Notes: generated by a model from the letters alone, not told the origin. A stretch of DNA of 64,000 bases from Owenia fusiformis (GCA_903813345.2 CAIIXF020000009.1:12520030-12584029), one strand, 5' to 3'. Counted from the stretch's first letter, positions 23,301-39,867 are shown. Numbers and translations: made by a program.

Positions 23301-24712
23301 TTGTATTAGGGGGGGCATGTGATGACAACTGTGAGCGAATTAAAAAAAATATTCAAATTTTGTAAAAAGCAATGAGGCAAAACACAAATTTTCCAACTTT
23401 TTAGGGGGGCGTGCGCCCCCCACGCCCCCGTCTAGATCCGCTGGTGTGACCATATGCCGGTGTCTTAGTAAATTATTTCAAATTCAGATTCTGTTGTCAT
23501 TGATGATATCGAGACCCTATATTGTGGCTATTCATGACCCCATTTGATAGAAATTGGGATTTCATATAATACATCATCACACAAGCTTAACACATACAAG
23601 AATTATCGACGATAAAAAAAGTCCCATGGAACGAGGACCAAGTGATTAAAGAGTTGAAGCAACGCTTAAGTCCGGCATTTGTGACATCGGTATCTGACTT
23701 AAGCATTGTCAGGCTATTCCGGTGTGACTCTGCATTACTCGAGTCTCTAGCCAATACTTGGCTAGAGGGGATTTCATCTGGAATACTGTGAACTCTATTT
23801 GAAAAAAGCATGCCGGGGTGTCATAAATTTATTGAATATTTTAAAAATCGCCAGATAAATAAATCATTAACCAAACCGGACCCAGCTCGGTTCCTTGATG
23901 AGATATTACATGATTTCATCAGGATTTCGTCTAAAATTAAAACAAAATGGCTCCAAGAAAAATGGTGATGTTCGAAAACTGGACGAAATGTCATTAACGT
24001 CTGACATTAGTAACTGGCTGTAAATTCTAAGTTAGCGATCCAGAAGATGTGAACTAATACACTGATCACTTTATGTGTGTTTTGGAATTTTTGGTGAGGT
24101 AATAAGACCAAAACTCGCAATTCAAATTGTGATGTGGAAAAATGGCGGACATATGATTTCAAATTTTATGATTACGACATGACCAGTTGTTCATGCAGAA
24201 ATATATCTGTACTGGAAGGCCACGATACAGTGGCCTTAGAAGAAGGTAAACTCTGCACATGTTCGATCTAGAGAAGCATTAGATCCAGGCATTAGATCTA
24301 CAAGAGACCACACATTTTATAAGTCAAACCACAACATCAAGATATACAAAACGTTTTATGTGTAGATAGGAAAGCATTTTTCCATATGCTACTGCACTGT
24401 GGTCTTTTGATTGCTTGAAATTGGGAGATTGAGCTGATAAAATTGAACAAAATTTGTCTTGAATTTGAGTCGATTCTGTGTGAACAGAAAGTCAGCGGAC
24501 GATTTTCAGAGTTACTCAGTCAAACAGCTCTACTTAACCTTATACCTGGGTAGAAAAGATACCACGTTATACATGTAAAACAATTACAAACATGGTAAAA
24601 GTAAAACTAAAGTTAAATGTTTACCTTTTCCCGCTGAATTGCCAACATCGGGTACGATGTCGTTGGCGGACATTGCGACAGTCTCTGACCTAGTTCCAGT
24701 GCGCATCTCCAT
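8302..24712 (-). CDS. E4F1: Transcription factor E4F1, expanded multi-zinc-finger form
   Basis: Sixteen coding exons (minus strand, 5' to 3'): 24712-24625, 20295-20077, 18621-18461, 17922-17476, 16962-16836, 16159-16081, 15119-14777, 13994-13890, 13247-13101, 12789-12547, 12262-11994, 11624-11419, 11037-10820, 10218-10020, 9411-9209, 8922-8302. All phases close, giving 1224 residues against 784 in human. E4F1 is a nuclear C2H2 factor and, in mammals, an atypical ubiquitin E3 acting on p53. Visible parts: an N-terminal CGKCQETF finger (about 46-68); an AT-hook-like RRGRPPR (about 101-107) made across the exon 2/3 junction; finger CKHCSRCF; three fingers (about 294-374) ending [11 protein letters not shown] as in vertebrates; two extra fingers (about 522-572) with the first split by an intron; an acidic stretch; six fingers (about 790-950) aligning one-to-one with the vertebrate second cluster (REKGSL, FAEHGTL); and the conserved [11 protein letters not shown]. 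The exon 1 to exon 2 link is inferred from phase and a good donor. Confidence 0.93.
11251..11258. promoter_or_regulatory. CRE/ATF palindrome TGACGTCA inside E4F1
   Basis: A perfect TGACGTCA in the E4F1 intron between exons 12 and 13. It resembles the site bound by the E4F1 protein family. Regulatory use is only a possibility. Confidence 0.3.
11918..11960. mobile_element. Fragment of the CAGTGATCTCCCC MITE family
   Basis: The right half of the same MITE seen complete at 31014-31219: ggtgcagcacccc followed by taatgttggggagatcactg. It lies in the E4F1 intron just downstream of exon 11. Confidence 0.5.
14084..14536 (-). mobile_element. tRNA-derived SINE
   Basis: On the minus strand the head contains an A-box-like TGGCTCAGTGGCAGAG and a B box GGTTCGATTCC in tRNA spacing, then a long unrelated body of about 380 bases. 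It ends in an A-rich tail (poly-T at about 14084-14093 on the plus strand). It sits in E4F1 intron 7 in the same orientation as the gene. It is not a functional tRNA gene because the 3' acceptor arm and closing helix are missing. The body was not assigned to a named SINE core family, and no clear target duplication was found. Confidence 0.7.
15811..15987. repeat. 35-bp minisatellite, five copies
   Basis: Unit ataaaaggaccagtttcaag plus acaattagtttatgt, starting at 15811, 15846, 15881, 15916 and 15951, with few differences between units. It lies in the E4F1 intron between exons 6 and 7. Confidence 0.85.
16694..16831. mobile_element. Harbinger-like foldback MITE at a splice donor
   Basis: A 138-bp near-palindrome with ends TGTCTGGGT and ACCCAGGCA. 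The arms include ATTTGCTC, the GCCGATTGAGTATT motif and its inverse. It is flanked on both sides by TTA (16691-16693 and 16832-16834), a 3-bp duplication typical of PIF/Harbinger elements. On the minus strand the right-hand duplication supplies TAA of the E4F1 exon 5 donor (GTAAT, from 16835). A related but diverged block is near 33010-33110. Confidence 0.65.
17086..17140. repeat. LINE-type 3' tail fragment
   Basis: The string gttggatgtatgtttggc followed by atcagtacaaataaa also occurs at 40993-41051, where a small hairpin ggccctaaaagggc is preserved. It looks like the conserved 3' end of a non-LTR element family. Only the tail is visible in either copy. Confidence 0.4.
18241..18378. mobile_element. 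138-bp palindromic foldback element
   Basis: The outer 25 bases, gttattgaatgatttgaagt and following, are repeated perfectly inverted at 18354-18378. The inverted similarity continues to a short centre (aacgagacaaagtcgagt). It lies in the E4F1 intron between exons 3 and 4. No coding content. Confidence 0.7.
18908..19450. mobile_element. hAT-like MITE with internal tandem repeats
   Basis: The ends are inverted: a G-run followed by GGTTCACTGT on the left and ACGGTGAACCCCCGGG on the right. The interior holds diverged units of tttggtatggcattggtc plus ttatatttggaca. Flanking octamers gttctatg and attctatg differ by one base, compatible with an old 8-bp target duplication. It lies in E4F1 intron 2. 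Confidence 0.45.
20426..20478. repeat. Left copy of a ~53-bp inverted repeat flanking the LINE
   Basis: Sequence from tcacaccggaatagcctgac to tgtcacaaatg is repeated inverted at 23675-23727 with a few mismatches. The two copies bracket the retrotransposon inside E4F1 intron 1. Confidence 0.75.
20805..23280 (+). mobile_element. 5'-truncated non-LTR retrotransposon with open RT frame
   Basis: A single open frame (continuous from 20805, first ATG 20895, stop 22989-22991) encodes a reverse transcriptase. Visible blocks are the RT entry motif [22 protein letters not shown], the catalytic [36 protein letters not shown] and the FADD box (TFIFADDTS). A C-terminal region has a Cys/His pattern, CLCD then HFLLKCPLL. 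The apurinic endonuclease domain expected upstream is absent, so the copy is 5'-truncated, as is usual for LINEs. A 3' UTR of about 270 bases and an A-tract (about 23262-23280) follow. It is antisense to E4F1 in intron 1. The preserved 700-residue frame indicates a fairly recent insertion. Motifs place it in the Jockey/CR1/I-like range; the exact clade cannot be fixed by eye. Confidence 0.9.
23281..23444. mobile_element. hAT-like MITE inserted at the LINE poly(A) tail
   Basis: It begins CCAGGGGCGGATTCAG directly after the A-tract and ends GTCTAGATCCGCTGG, so the ends pair imperfectly. G-run and C-run segments lie just inside. The terminal sequence is of the CAGNGGCGGATC type common in hAT elements. 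No 8-bp target duplication could be confirmed. Confidence 0.45.
23675..23727. repeat. Right copy of the ~53-bp inverted repeat
   Basis: Inverted partner of 20426-20478. The inward side reads catttgtgacatcggtatct and the outward side ends ccggtgtga. Confidence 0.75.
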
Positions 24713-24948
24713 TGCGCAGTCAGGTGCCCGGATAAAGAAGAAATCAAAAAGTAAGAAATATTATTTATTTCAATTTTTCTTCGCATTTAACCAACTTAAA
24801 GTATTCTATTACCTTACAAATTGAATAGATTAACCACTGGCAGTAAACCAATCACGTTGAATCAAGATTTTGCGCATCTTGTTCAACTTTATTCTTGAGT
24901 TCCAAATTGCCATAAATGGCCAGAATTCAATGGATGATAGATATCTAG

Positions 24949-25494
24949 TTATCCCGTTCCCGGACTATAGTCCTGCACTGAGCGCATTCATTTGCCTGTA
25001 CGATTACAACTTGGGAGAATTATCTACGCCCCTTACACTTAAGATACCTACCTCAATGCATTATAGAACTCAAGATGTAACTTCTAATATATTGGAACCG
25101 CCGATTGTCTGGGTATATCGGCAGAACGGGAACATTTTCTCTTTTTCAGCGAGAGAGATTCCATCACTTTTCAAAATGGCGGTTGGATTTAAAAGGGGAA
25201 TCCCCCGTTTGGCTGTCCCGGGTGTAGCCCGGAAGTACCAATATGGAGGAATTTGACGGTTGAAATAAGTTAAATGTTACACGCAAATATTGCGATCAAA
25301 AACGAAAATGTCTTCGTTCTGCCGATAAACCCAGACAATTGTGGATTCAACTACACGAAAAGAATGCTAAATTACCAAGGAATCTATTGAAGTAGGTATC
25401 TGAAGTGTAAAATCAGTAAAAAATTCTCCCATGTTGTAATCGCACAGGCAAAAGATTGAGATGTTCACAGGACCATAGTCCGGGAACGGGATAA
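24949..25494. mobile_element. Foldback element in the E4F1/RNF2 intergenic region
   Basis: The ends TTATCCCGTTCCCGGACTAT and ATAGTCCGGGAACGGGATAA are inverted copies. Diverged inverted similarity continues for about 200 bases on each side (for example gattgtctgggtatatcggc against gccgataaacccagacaatt). The reading frame at 24870-25256 lies in the left arm and centre and is not considered a gene. Confidence 0.65.
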
Positions 25495-26142
25495 GATGAT
25501 AGCCTTGTCTATTCTATGATTTAGAAATTTTAAAACACTCCCCGATGTATTCAAACTGAGAGTTCAGAATATTACATACCAAACCCTGATGACGCCAACT
25601 TGGAGTATCCCGGGGATGTTAGTATGTATCCAACAGACCGAATATAATATTTGGTCTGTTATGATTGATACCCCTGGCATGGAAACCTCGGCGATATTTT
25701 GTGCACTTAAATTTCTCGTTTATTACAAGAATGTTCACCTTGAAAATTGTTGAATATGTTGAAGAGATGTTCATCTTAAACTAGAAGCAAAAATATTTGT
25801 ATAAGGCAGGTACAAGTTGATATAAAATAATGAAATGTTCAGACTCACCAAAACTTCAGGATGTGTTCATAAGTAGATCGCGAAATCAATGTCAAGGACG
25901 TTTGAGTTCACGAGATCCAAACGAGATATGCAAATTTTTGAACTTTGACAACACATGACCACTTGATTACCTCGGCCTTCTTCATGAATATTTCCGCTCT
26001 ATTTACTATAAATGACGAAAATTAATCGGGATAATGATAATAAATGACTAGATCTAATAAATTCCCGCACAAATGGAATTTATCAATACGCTTCCGTAAT
26101 GTTGCTCCATCCGCTCCACATGTTATTTGTTTACAAATAAAC

Positions 26143-26150
26143 TGACGTCA
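26143..26150. promoter_or_regulatory. CRE/ATF palindrome TGACGTCA near the RNF2 5' end
   Basis: A perfect TGACGTCA about 660 bases before the RNF2 start codon and about 100-140 bases before possible 5' UTR donors. That places it near a likely transcription start. Confidence 0.45.
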
Positions 26151-26804
26151 CTGGCTATATCTCGTTTATCCTGAGAATTGGCATTGCCAAAATGGCTTGA
26201 CCTAATCAATGGCTTCGCTACAAGAAGCGCCTGTACATTTTATGAATATCTTCAGTAAGAGGACAATATACCAAAAAATAATATTGTAAGTTCTTTATAA
26301 GGTAATCATTTTATCATTAAACAAACTTATTTGTAACATTTATACAACACCACATTTTACAATAGGTGACTTACAGTCTGAATTTATTCAGACGAAGGAT
26401 ACAGTCTACGGGGGATGTATAGGGTTAGACTACTTCATCCTGGTGTTATTTTGACCAATTGCCCATTCTCATCTACATCTATCATACTATTTAGAACTGA
26501 TTTTGAGCAACACAATATTAAGATTAGTTTACTTATTTTCGGAGGTCAACTTTCTTGGATCAAGATTTTGCCCATATGACATTTCAATACACAGTTGAAA
26601 TAGCCTCATAACAAAATGATCACAGTCACCACATACATTGTACATCAAATCTCGAAGTCTCGATGGAGGACAATAAGATATGAGGTTCCTCTGGCTAGCT
26701 AATCTGGCTTAATATATGACCCAAATATAAATCGCTGATTATGTGACTGAAAAATTATTTTCAAAAATGTTTTAATTTTGATTTTTTCCAGTTTTAAAAA
26801 GATC

Positions 26805-28722
26805 ATGGCTACGGAGACTGCTGCGAATGGCCCAGGTGCCAACAAAACTTGGGAGCTGAGTCTCTATGAGCTACATAGGACTCCCCAGGAAGCTGTCACC
26901 GATAATACTGAGATTGCTGTTTCACCTAGAAGCCTCCATAGTGAACTAATGTGCCCAATATGTTTGGATATGCTAAAGAATACAATGACAACAAAAGAAT
27001 GTTTGCACAGATTTTGTCAAGATTGTATTATTACAGCTTTGCGAAGTGGAAATAAAGAATGCCCAACATGTAGAAAGAAATTGGTATCAAAAAGATCACT
27101 ACGACCTGATCCAAATTTTGATGCACTGATATCAAAGATTTATCCCAGCAGAGATGAATATGAAGCACACCAAGAACGAGTTCTTGCCAAGCTAAACAAA
27201 CATCATAATTCAAATGCTCTCACACAGAGCATTAACCTTGGCATCCAGTTACAAAATCAAAATCGGGCTCAGCGTGTTCGGAAACACAATGTCCAAGACA
27301 GTGACAATAAAAGTGACAGTGGGCGTGAAGGTGCTATATCGAATGATCCGACACCAAAAAAGCGCCAACGGACAAATTCCAATGAATCAGGGGTCTCGGG
27401 AGCATCTGCTAATGCTCCATCGGAAATAGTAGAAAATGTTGTCGGTGATACTGAAGCACCCAACACTAATTCTGTTGATCCTTCTGGAAATACAGATGAG
27501 GCCACTAACCAAGCTAATGATCCAATTGATGATACTGAAGGTCCACAGAATGATACAGAGCCCGAGGCTGATGTGTCTACTGAACAAGAAAATCCTGATG
27601 GTCCTGTCATTGCAGATATCGAAATGGTTTTCAAGCCCCATCCAGATGAACCTAAGTCTGATGATCCGTCAATGTTCAGATATCTTAAGACTTCCTGCAA
27701 TGCTTCAGGTACACTTTAATGGATCAGTGAGCTTTAAAATTGAAACTAGAAACATACAACTCTGTACAGTTCAATGTGTAACCAAAATATCACATGATTG
27801 TTCATTAGCATTTTATAATTACTAGATTAGAATACAATTATGAGATTTAAAGGTGAATTTTAAACTCTTCAGATATCCTCTTGATAAGGTCCTGAGGAAT
27901 ATAATGAAAGTAATTATATGATCAATGTTGTAAAAATGAATTTACATGTATTTTATAATTCATTTTCAGTGGAACACTTGTCTCGCTACTTGGCGATGAG
28001 GCTTGCTTTGGATGATGAAGCAGATGACCCTGGTATGTCTAGTCTTAGTCAAATTCTATTTTAAATTAAAAATGTCAATGTGAAAAAGAAAATTTAACAG
28101 AATTACCCAGAACTAATTTTAATCAAACAGTATACTCTTTCCTTTTCACAAGAAAAGACCGGCTCTTAGTGCATTAACTGCCAGTTTATTACTCGCTAGC
28201 CATGGGCCTGTGTATGAGGTACAAAGCTACAGCTTGTCAAAATGTCGTTGAAGCTTTCCAATATGCATATTCATATATCAGTGATCTCCCCAGCATTAAA
28301 GCAAGTGGGCGCAGCACCCACCTGAGATTTTAAAAAAGCCTTGCACCCACCTGAAAATCCATTTGCACCCACTTGAAAATGAGAAAAACCATGAAAAGTG
28401 AGCATATTTTGACCAATTTTAGTGTGAATTGTGAAAATGAGAAGTTTGCACCCACTTGAGAAAAAAATCCTGTGGAGAACACTCATATGTTTACAATATT
28501 CTAAGCCCAAAAATAAAAATATGCTTGACTTTTTCAGTTGAGGCGAATCGGCAAGCAGAAGAGAGTGTATACCACATCTTTATAGTCTCCCAGCCTGGCA
28601 CATTCACAATGATTCCCATGCAGATGACGCTGGAAACAATCAATGAAAAATACTGGAAAACTAACAAGCCGTTGGAAATGTATTATAAACTGAAGAGGGA
28701 TGATACACCAGCCCCAGAATAG
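26805..28722 (+). CDS. RNF2: Polycomb E3 ubiquitin ligase RING1/RNF2 (Sce)
   Basis: Three coding exons: 26805-27708, 27970-28032, 28538-28722, 383 residues. A 3' splice site at 26790-26791 shows an upstream non-coding exon. The protein is the catalytic subunit of PRC1, which monoubiquitinates histone H2A. The N-terminal block [16 protein letters not shown] precedes a complete C3HC4 RING (C50, C53, C66, H68, C71, C74, C86, C89). [19 protein letters not shown] follows, almost identical to vertebrates. Residues about 160-270 are a low-complexity Asp/Glu/Asn/Ser linker with a KKRQR basic patch. The C-terminal RAWUL domain begins near IEMVFKPHP and runs through [20 protein letters not shown] and [14 protein letters not shown]. 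It is one residue offset from human RNF2 in the RING. This is probably the single pre-duplication orthologue of RING1 and RNF2. Intron 2 carries a MITE (28279-28483). An AATAAA at 29241 is a possible poly(A) signal. Confidence 0.97.
28279..28483. mobile_element. MITE of the CAGTGATCTCCCC family in RNF2 intron 2
   Basis: It begins CAGTGATCTCCCCAGCATT and contains the internal motif gcacccacctgaaaat, both shared with the copy at 31014-31219. Its right end (cctgtggagaacact) is decayed. Confidence 0.6.
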
Positions 28723-29885
28723 ATACAGTTACTCTGATCAGCATTATCCTCAGCACACTGCCCTCTGACTTTAAACAGTTAAACAAATTAGAGGCTTCAA
28801 CAAATTTTGCAGCTGGTTTGGATCTTGGATGAAAATAATTTGAATTAAAATAATTGAAATCATTGTTGTTGCTTAGCCAGAGTGAGTTCAGATGTATTTC
28901 GCTAATTTAAAAGTAGTTGACAATATTGATCAATCTTGTGAAGCTCTAAGTGGATGGAACAGTAATCTCGCCTGCATTGGACATTGAACTTAAGCATTGC
29001 TTTCTTAAAGGAAAGTTGCCAAAATGGTGCACTCCTGTCTATAGATAAACTCTTGTTATGTCCAACAAGGTTTCCTCGGAGACAACGCTATGTGTATGGC
29101 AATATTTTGCTTCTGGACATCTCATGTAAATTGAATGAATATTGTTACATGAATATTGTAGTTGACTGTGGAAATAGAATATTTTTCTTCATTATAGATC
29201 TTGTACATGTATTTTTTTGTTTTATTCATAAATTCAGTGAAATAAACTATCCTTCTGACAATTAGCCTTGTGAATTACTTACATGCATTAGTTAGTTATT
29301 ACCACCACCAGTTGGCAAACTCTTATAAGATAGACATGACAAGGAATGATATGAGCCCAGAATATTCTAAAATTTAAACAATTTTCGTCATAATGATTCT
29401 GTAAGTACATTCTGGATAGTTAAGACAATGTTAAGCGACATGTGCTCTCCTCCTACCATTGACCCTTATAACCAGGTCATAAATCAAATTCGAACCTATA
29501 CTGCCACATGTTTTTAACTAATTGGCAGTTAACGAACTGTACATCATTAAATTGGAATAAAGAAAGGAAAACAAATATGAACCATCCAGGGCCGAGAATT
29601 TGTATGAATCAGAATCCAAACCGGATAAATTTTGTCATGGTAATGATGCATTGTGGGATTAATCCTAGAATTAATCCAAAAATCTGTGAATTCCTACGAT
29701 CCTGGGATTAATTTCAGAATAAATCTCAATCTACCTCTTGAGGTGGATTACTTTTTGGATAAATTTTATCCGAGTTTCAATGTAAATTGGATAAATCTTG
29801 GGGGTTCTCCCTCATAATCCTTGGATTGTACAAATTCACCTAATATTTATCGGATTAGTATTAGGATTAGATTCATATAGATATA

Positions 29886-30451
29886 CAGGGTGGTCAAAAA
29901 AACGGAAACCCTGCATTTTCCTCATATCTTTGTCATTTTAAAAAATTACTCCCTGATATTTCACACATTTGTAAATCATTCAATTTCCTACTACCCTGTA
30001 TATACCCTACCATATTTCATCAGACTGATAGTCACAATTTTACAGCACTTTGAACAACATGCTCCAGACTTGGCATTACTGCGCTGCAGGCAAATCTGCA
30101 CAGTTGTCAATGATCCAAATGCATTCCTCAGCAGGTATGGCCTGAATGATACAGATGATCTCACTTTTGAGGTCTGCAATTGTCCTGAGGTCATTCTTAT
30201 ACACTCTATCTCTGCCATATTTCCATAGGTAGGGACATTTTGGACGACATGTGCAGGTTTCTCTATACCGCAATAGTGGCCACCGGGAATGTTCTTTAAA
30301 GTGCTGTAACACTGTGACTATCAATCTGATGGTCATGAAAGAGGGTAGGCATATAGGAATTTGAGTGATGTACAAATGTGCAGTTATTTCTTAAAATGAC
30401 AAAGATATTATGAAAATTGTGTTAGGGTTTCCAGTTTTTTTGACCACCCTG
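29886..30451. mobile_element. Tc1/mariner-type element with transposase remnant
   Basis: Termini CAGGGTGGTCAAAAAAAC and GTTTTTTTGACCACCCTG (with one variant base) are flanked by TA on both sides. Inverted arms extend about 170 bases. On the minus strand around 30230-30090 the centre encodes WKYGRDRVYKNDLRTIADLK and AIPAEEC, the C-terminal pattern of mariner-type transposases (WGYLKDxVY...IP). The N-terminal and catalytic parts are gone, so it is non-autonomous. Confidence 0.75.
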
Positions 30452-31013
30452 TATATTCCTGTAGATGATTCTCCTTTGATTGTCAATTCTGCAGATATTT
30501 TCAATGAGAGAGGGGCCGGACATGCCTGATAGAGGATTATCATTAAAGAATGGGGGAATCTCCTGAATAGGATTCTCTTTCATAAAAACAAAGAAAGACT
30601 AAGTCACTTTATAACATTTAACACTATATATTGTTATTTGATATTTTACAGCCATGAAATATATGCATGTACAGCAAAATCAATTGGCAACTATATTCTC
30701 TGTAACAGGATAACTGTGTAAATGCACAAAGAATGAGTAGTAAGTAACGTATATATTCACTAACTTGCAAGTTGTTATCTAAAATTGACATTTCATTTTT
30801 GTTACATTTTGAAGTTAAAAGAGTCAGAACATTAAAGTGAAGAAATAATATTACAAAACATTTTAATGATATATTCATGGCCAATTACAATGGATGTTAA
30901 ATTCATTCAAAAATGTACACCAGTATTTATTATACTAATACAATTTTATGTCAACTGTTTTTACAAATCGGTAAAGAGCCTAAGTCTGTCTGTTCAATGG
31001 CTAATTATTTCAC

Positions 31014-31219
31014 CAGTGATCTCCCCAGTATCTTTTGTCAGGTGGGCGCAAATTTTCTCATTCTCACAATATAGACCAAAATTGGTTAAAATATGCCAAT
31101 TTTCTTCATGATTTTTCTCATTTTTTGGGTGCAAATGGATTTTCAGGTGGGTGCAAGACTATTTTTAAAATCTCAGGTGGGTGTTGCACCCACTTGCTTT
31201 AATGCTGGGGAGATTACTG
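31014..31219. mobile_element. Complete MITE of the CAGTGATCTCCCC family
   Basis: A 206-bp element with ends CAGTGATCTCCCCAG and CTGGGGAGATTACTG. Internal words ggtgggtgca are repeated and inverted. A target duplication was not evident. Related copies are at 28279-28483 and 11918-11960. Confidence 0.7.
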
Positions 31220-33822
31220 CATGAATGTATGTTCCTCACACTGACTCTGACTGGTCCATAATGAGTGACAAATAAATGAGCCAATTAGACGGTTGCATTT
31301 TGCATTGTGTCCCCTTGTGTAAAAATATTGGAATAAAAAAGTTGCTGTTAACTAAAGTTAGCAAGTTGCCATTGTTTAGTAATGTAATTTTTCTGACAGT
31401 TGCATTTCATGAAAATACATGAACTTGATAACATACTGATATGCTAGGCTATTCACAAATTATTATTTGTTTAAATAATGATTTACCACTACAACCCGTT
31501 TATATCGAAACAACAATGGGATATACTGTACAGTCACTGATTAGATTTGACAAATTAAGCCAATCACAAAGTGTACCGATTTCATTCCTGAGCTTGGCTT
31601 TCAGATTTTCTATAACGAAAATTGATGAGCTCTCAAGATAGAAACACAGATATGGGCTGTTTTGAATGATCCATTTTTGATTCAGACTATATTTTGATCC
31701 ATTGCTTGGCCAACTGCAACCTGGAGCCAGTTTCTAAAAATATCCAGAATCAAATGATTTATGAAATTCAATATTTTAGTTTTTTAGTTTTTGACATGGT
31801 AATAATCAACTTTGAGATATGAATTTGACGAATTGCAATCTAACATTCCCCTTCAAACAGCATTTTTGGAAACCAGATTGATTTGCTTTTGATAAAACAA
31901 CCATACATCTTACACACTAAAATCATTGTAATATATTTACTGTTCAACTTATCTATCTTGATACATGTATATACAAAGTTAAGCACCAGAGCCAACAGGT
32001 TAAAAAGGGAGAATCAGATCAAGTGAGTGGGCTTTACAAAAAATTGTTTCAGTTTGAAAATATTTTTGGATCATATCATTCCTTGTCATGTTTTTTTTTG
32101 AGAAATTCCCAAAGTGTATACTTTATTTGAGGAGAAAGAGTTTTTTATGAATTTTTTCCCATTTTTGAACTTTGAATCTTGAATAACTTCACCAATTTAT
32201 ACCACATAGCGGATCTTTTGGGAGATATTGTATTTTATATCATATGAAATAGATATATTAGTTGGTCAATTGTACATGTTGCTTGGAATTTTGTCACCCC
32301 TATAGATCTGATTCTGCCTTTAACAAACATAGTCATGTACTTAATATTTTGATAAAATAAAAAGTTCAAACAACTTGATTCAATGAAGTTTCACTTACAA
32401 TATGCTTATGATATTTCTATAAAACAATATCTATGGTAGATTCTCCATTAAAGTTGTTGACCATATTTTATATACATCAATTTACATTGTAAATAATATT
32501 ATTCACATATGTACAAACTCACTGTGGAGTACTTGCACCCATAACTACAGTTATTGGAACACAATGGAGGTAACATAGGTGGTGTGGTTAACACACGTCA
32601 AAAATACTTTTATACACTTATTTTAGTTGACGTTACTTTTAAATGAAAATTGTAAGTGTATGAAAAATACTTCAATACAAGTATTGGTCTACATTAAGGT
32701 GGGTAAAATAAGTAACCTGGCTGAACTTTTTACAAAAAAGAGGTAAAAATGTGGCCTCATTGAGTTTACCTTAACCATAAAAAGGGGAGAAAATATCCCA
32801 CAATCCATATATGAATCTCCATGCAAGATGACACCTATACACAGAGATATATTCATTATGAATTATGGGATATTTCCCCTCTTACCATAAAATTAAATAC
32901 CAGACCTACTGGTCACAACAGTCAAATTCTAATAACAAGTAATATAATATGGTGAGAACAATGGTTTAACTCTCACTACGAAAATTCAAATTTTGTGCGC
33001 ATATGCTGTCATTACATTTGCTCCGATTTTCAGCACTCTGAGCACCCGGCTGATGATATTTTCATCGGTCAGGCGCCGGTGTTGAAGATTGGAGCACATG
33101 GGACCATGGCATTATAATGGGTCTTTTGCATAAATGGTAAATGCTTTCAGTGAAGTGAGGGAAGAATTTGACTGACGCAGTTTCGCAAAAAACACAAAAA
33201 TTTTGTAAATGTTCTCAAAAAATTAAGTATTTGTAAGCAGCAATTTGAAAATAAGAACCAATCTAATATGACCATTGGGACTGTCAAGTGATACAGATAT
33301 AAAATTTATCTGTAATTAATACATGTACATACTGATTTTTGTGGAATATGTATGATTAATCATAAATCCTAATAATTTGGGGAACCCCATGGAGTATGAC
33401 CAAAATTCTATGTAAAATTAGATTCGATTTATCCCTCTGTAGGTGGATTCATGATATCCTTTGAATTCATCAATCTCAAGATTTTTTCAATGAATCCCAC
33501 ATTGCATCATTGGAACAGAGAACATCTGGTTAAATTGAGAGGTTGTGTGAATTCACGACCTGCCCATTCACTTTGCTTTTTTCTAATTGACAGAGTCCCC
33601 TGATTAGAATTTATGTCAGATATTACTACACAGAACAAAATCAATTTGTGATATACACAATAGAGAGAAGGCCATAATCGCAAATTTTTAATAATCTATG
33701 AATAAAAAGTGTACCAATTTCTGGCCCACTTTGTCGTTAAATACACATATATACACATGTTCCTCGCTGCGTCAAGAATCCAGTGATCTTTGCCCATATA
33801 AAGAGGTCTACTCGATATCAGT
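31220..33822. other. Spacer between RNF2 and ALKBH5, no gene seen
   Basis: AT-rich intergenic sequence. Apart from a diverged relative of the 16694 MITE near 33010-33110, nothing could be supported. Confidence 0.5.

Positions 33823-39867
<6,045 letters not shown>

Larger units (their letters stand above)
24713..26791. promoter_or_regulatory. Intergenic region between divergent E4F1 and RNF2
   Basis: About 2 kb separates the two start codons. It must hold both promoters and the RNF2 5' UTR exon. It contains a foldback element (24949-25494), a CRE palindrome at 26143-26150 and plausible 5' UTR donors near 26255 and 26286 that could join the RNF2 acceptor at 26790-26791. No protein gene is supported here. 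Confidence 0.5.

Noticed and set aside
24870-25256. 128-residue plus-strand frame
   Set aside because: It lies in the left arm and centre of a foldback element and shows no domain. The arm is mirrored at 25290-25494.
27269-27700. 143-residue minus-strand frame
   Set aside because: Antisense shadow of the RNF2 linker region.
29640-33515. Possible 3.9-kb element bounded by inverted similarity (tgatgcattgtgggatt near 29646 and aatcccacattgcatca near 33494)
   Set aside because: Beyond about 20 bases the similarity is patchy and could not be extended into clear arms by eye.
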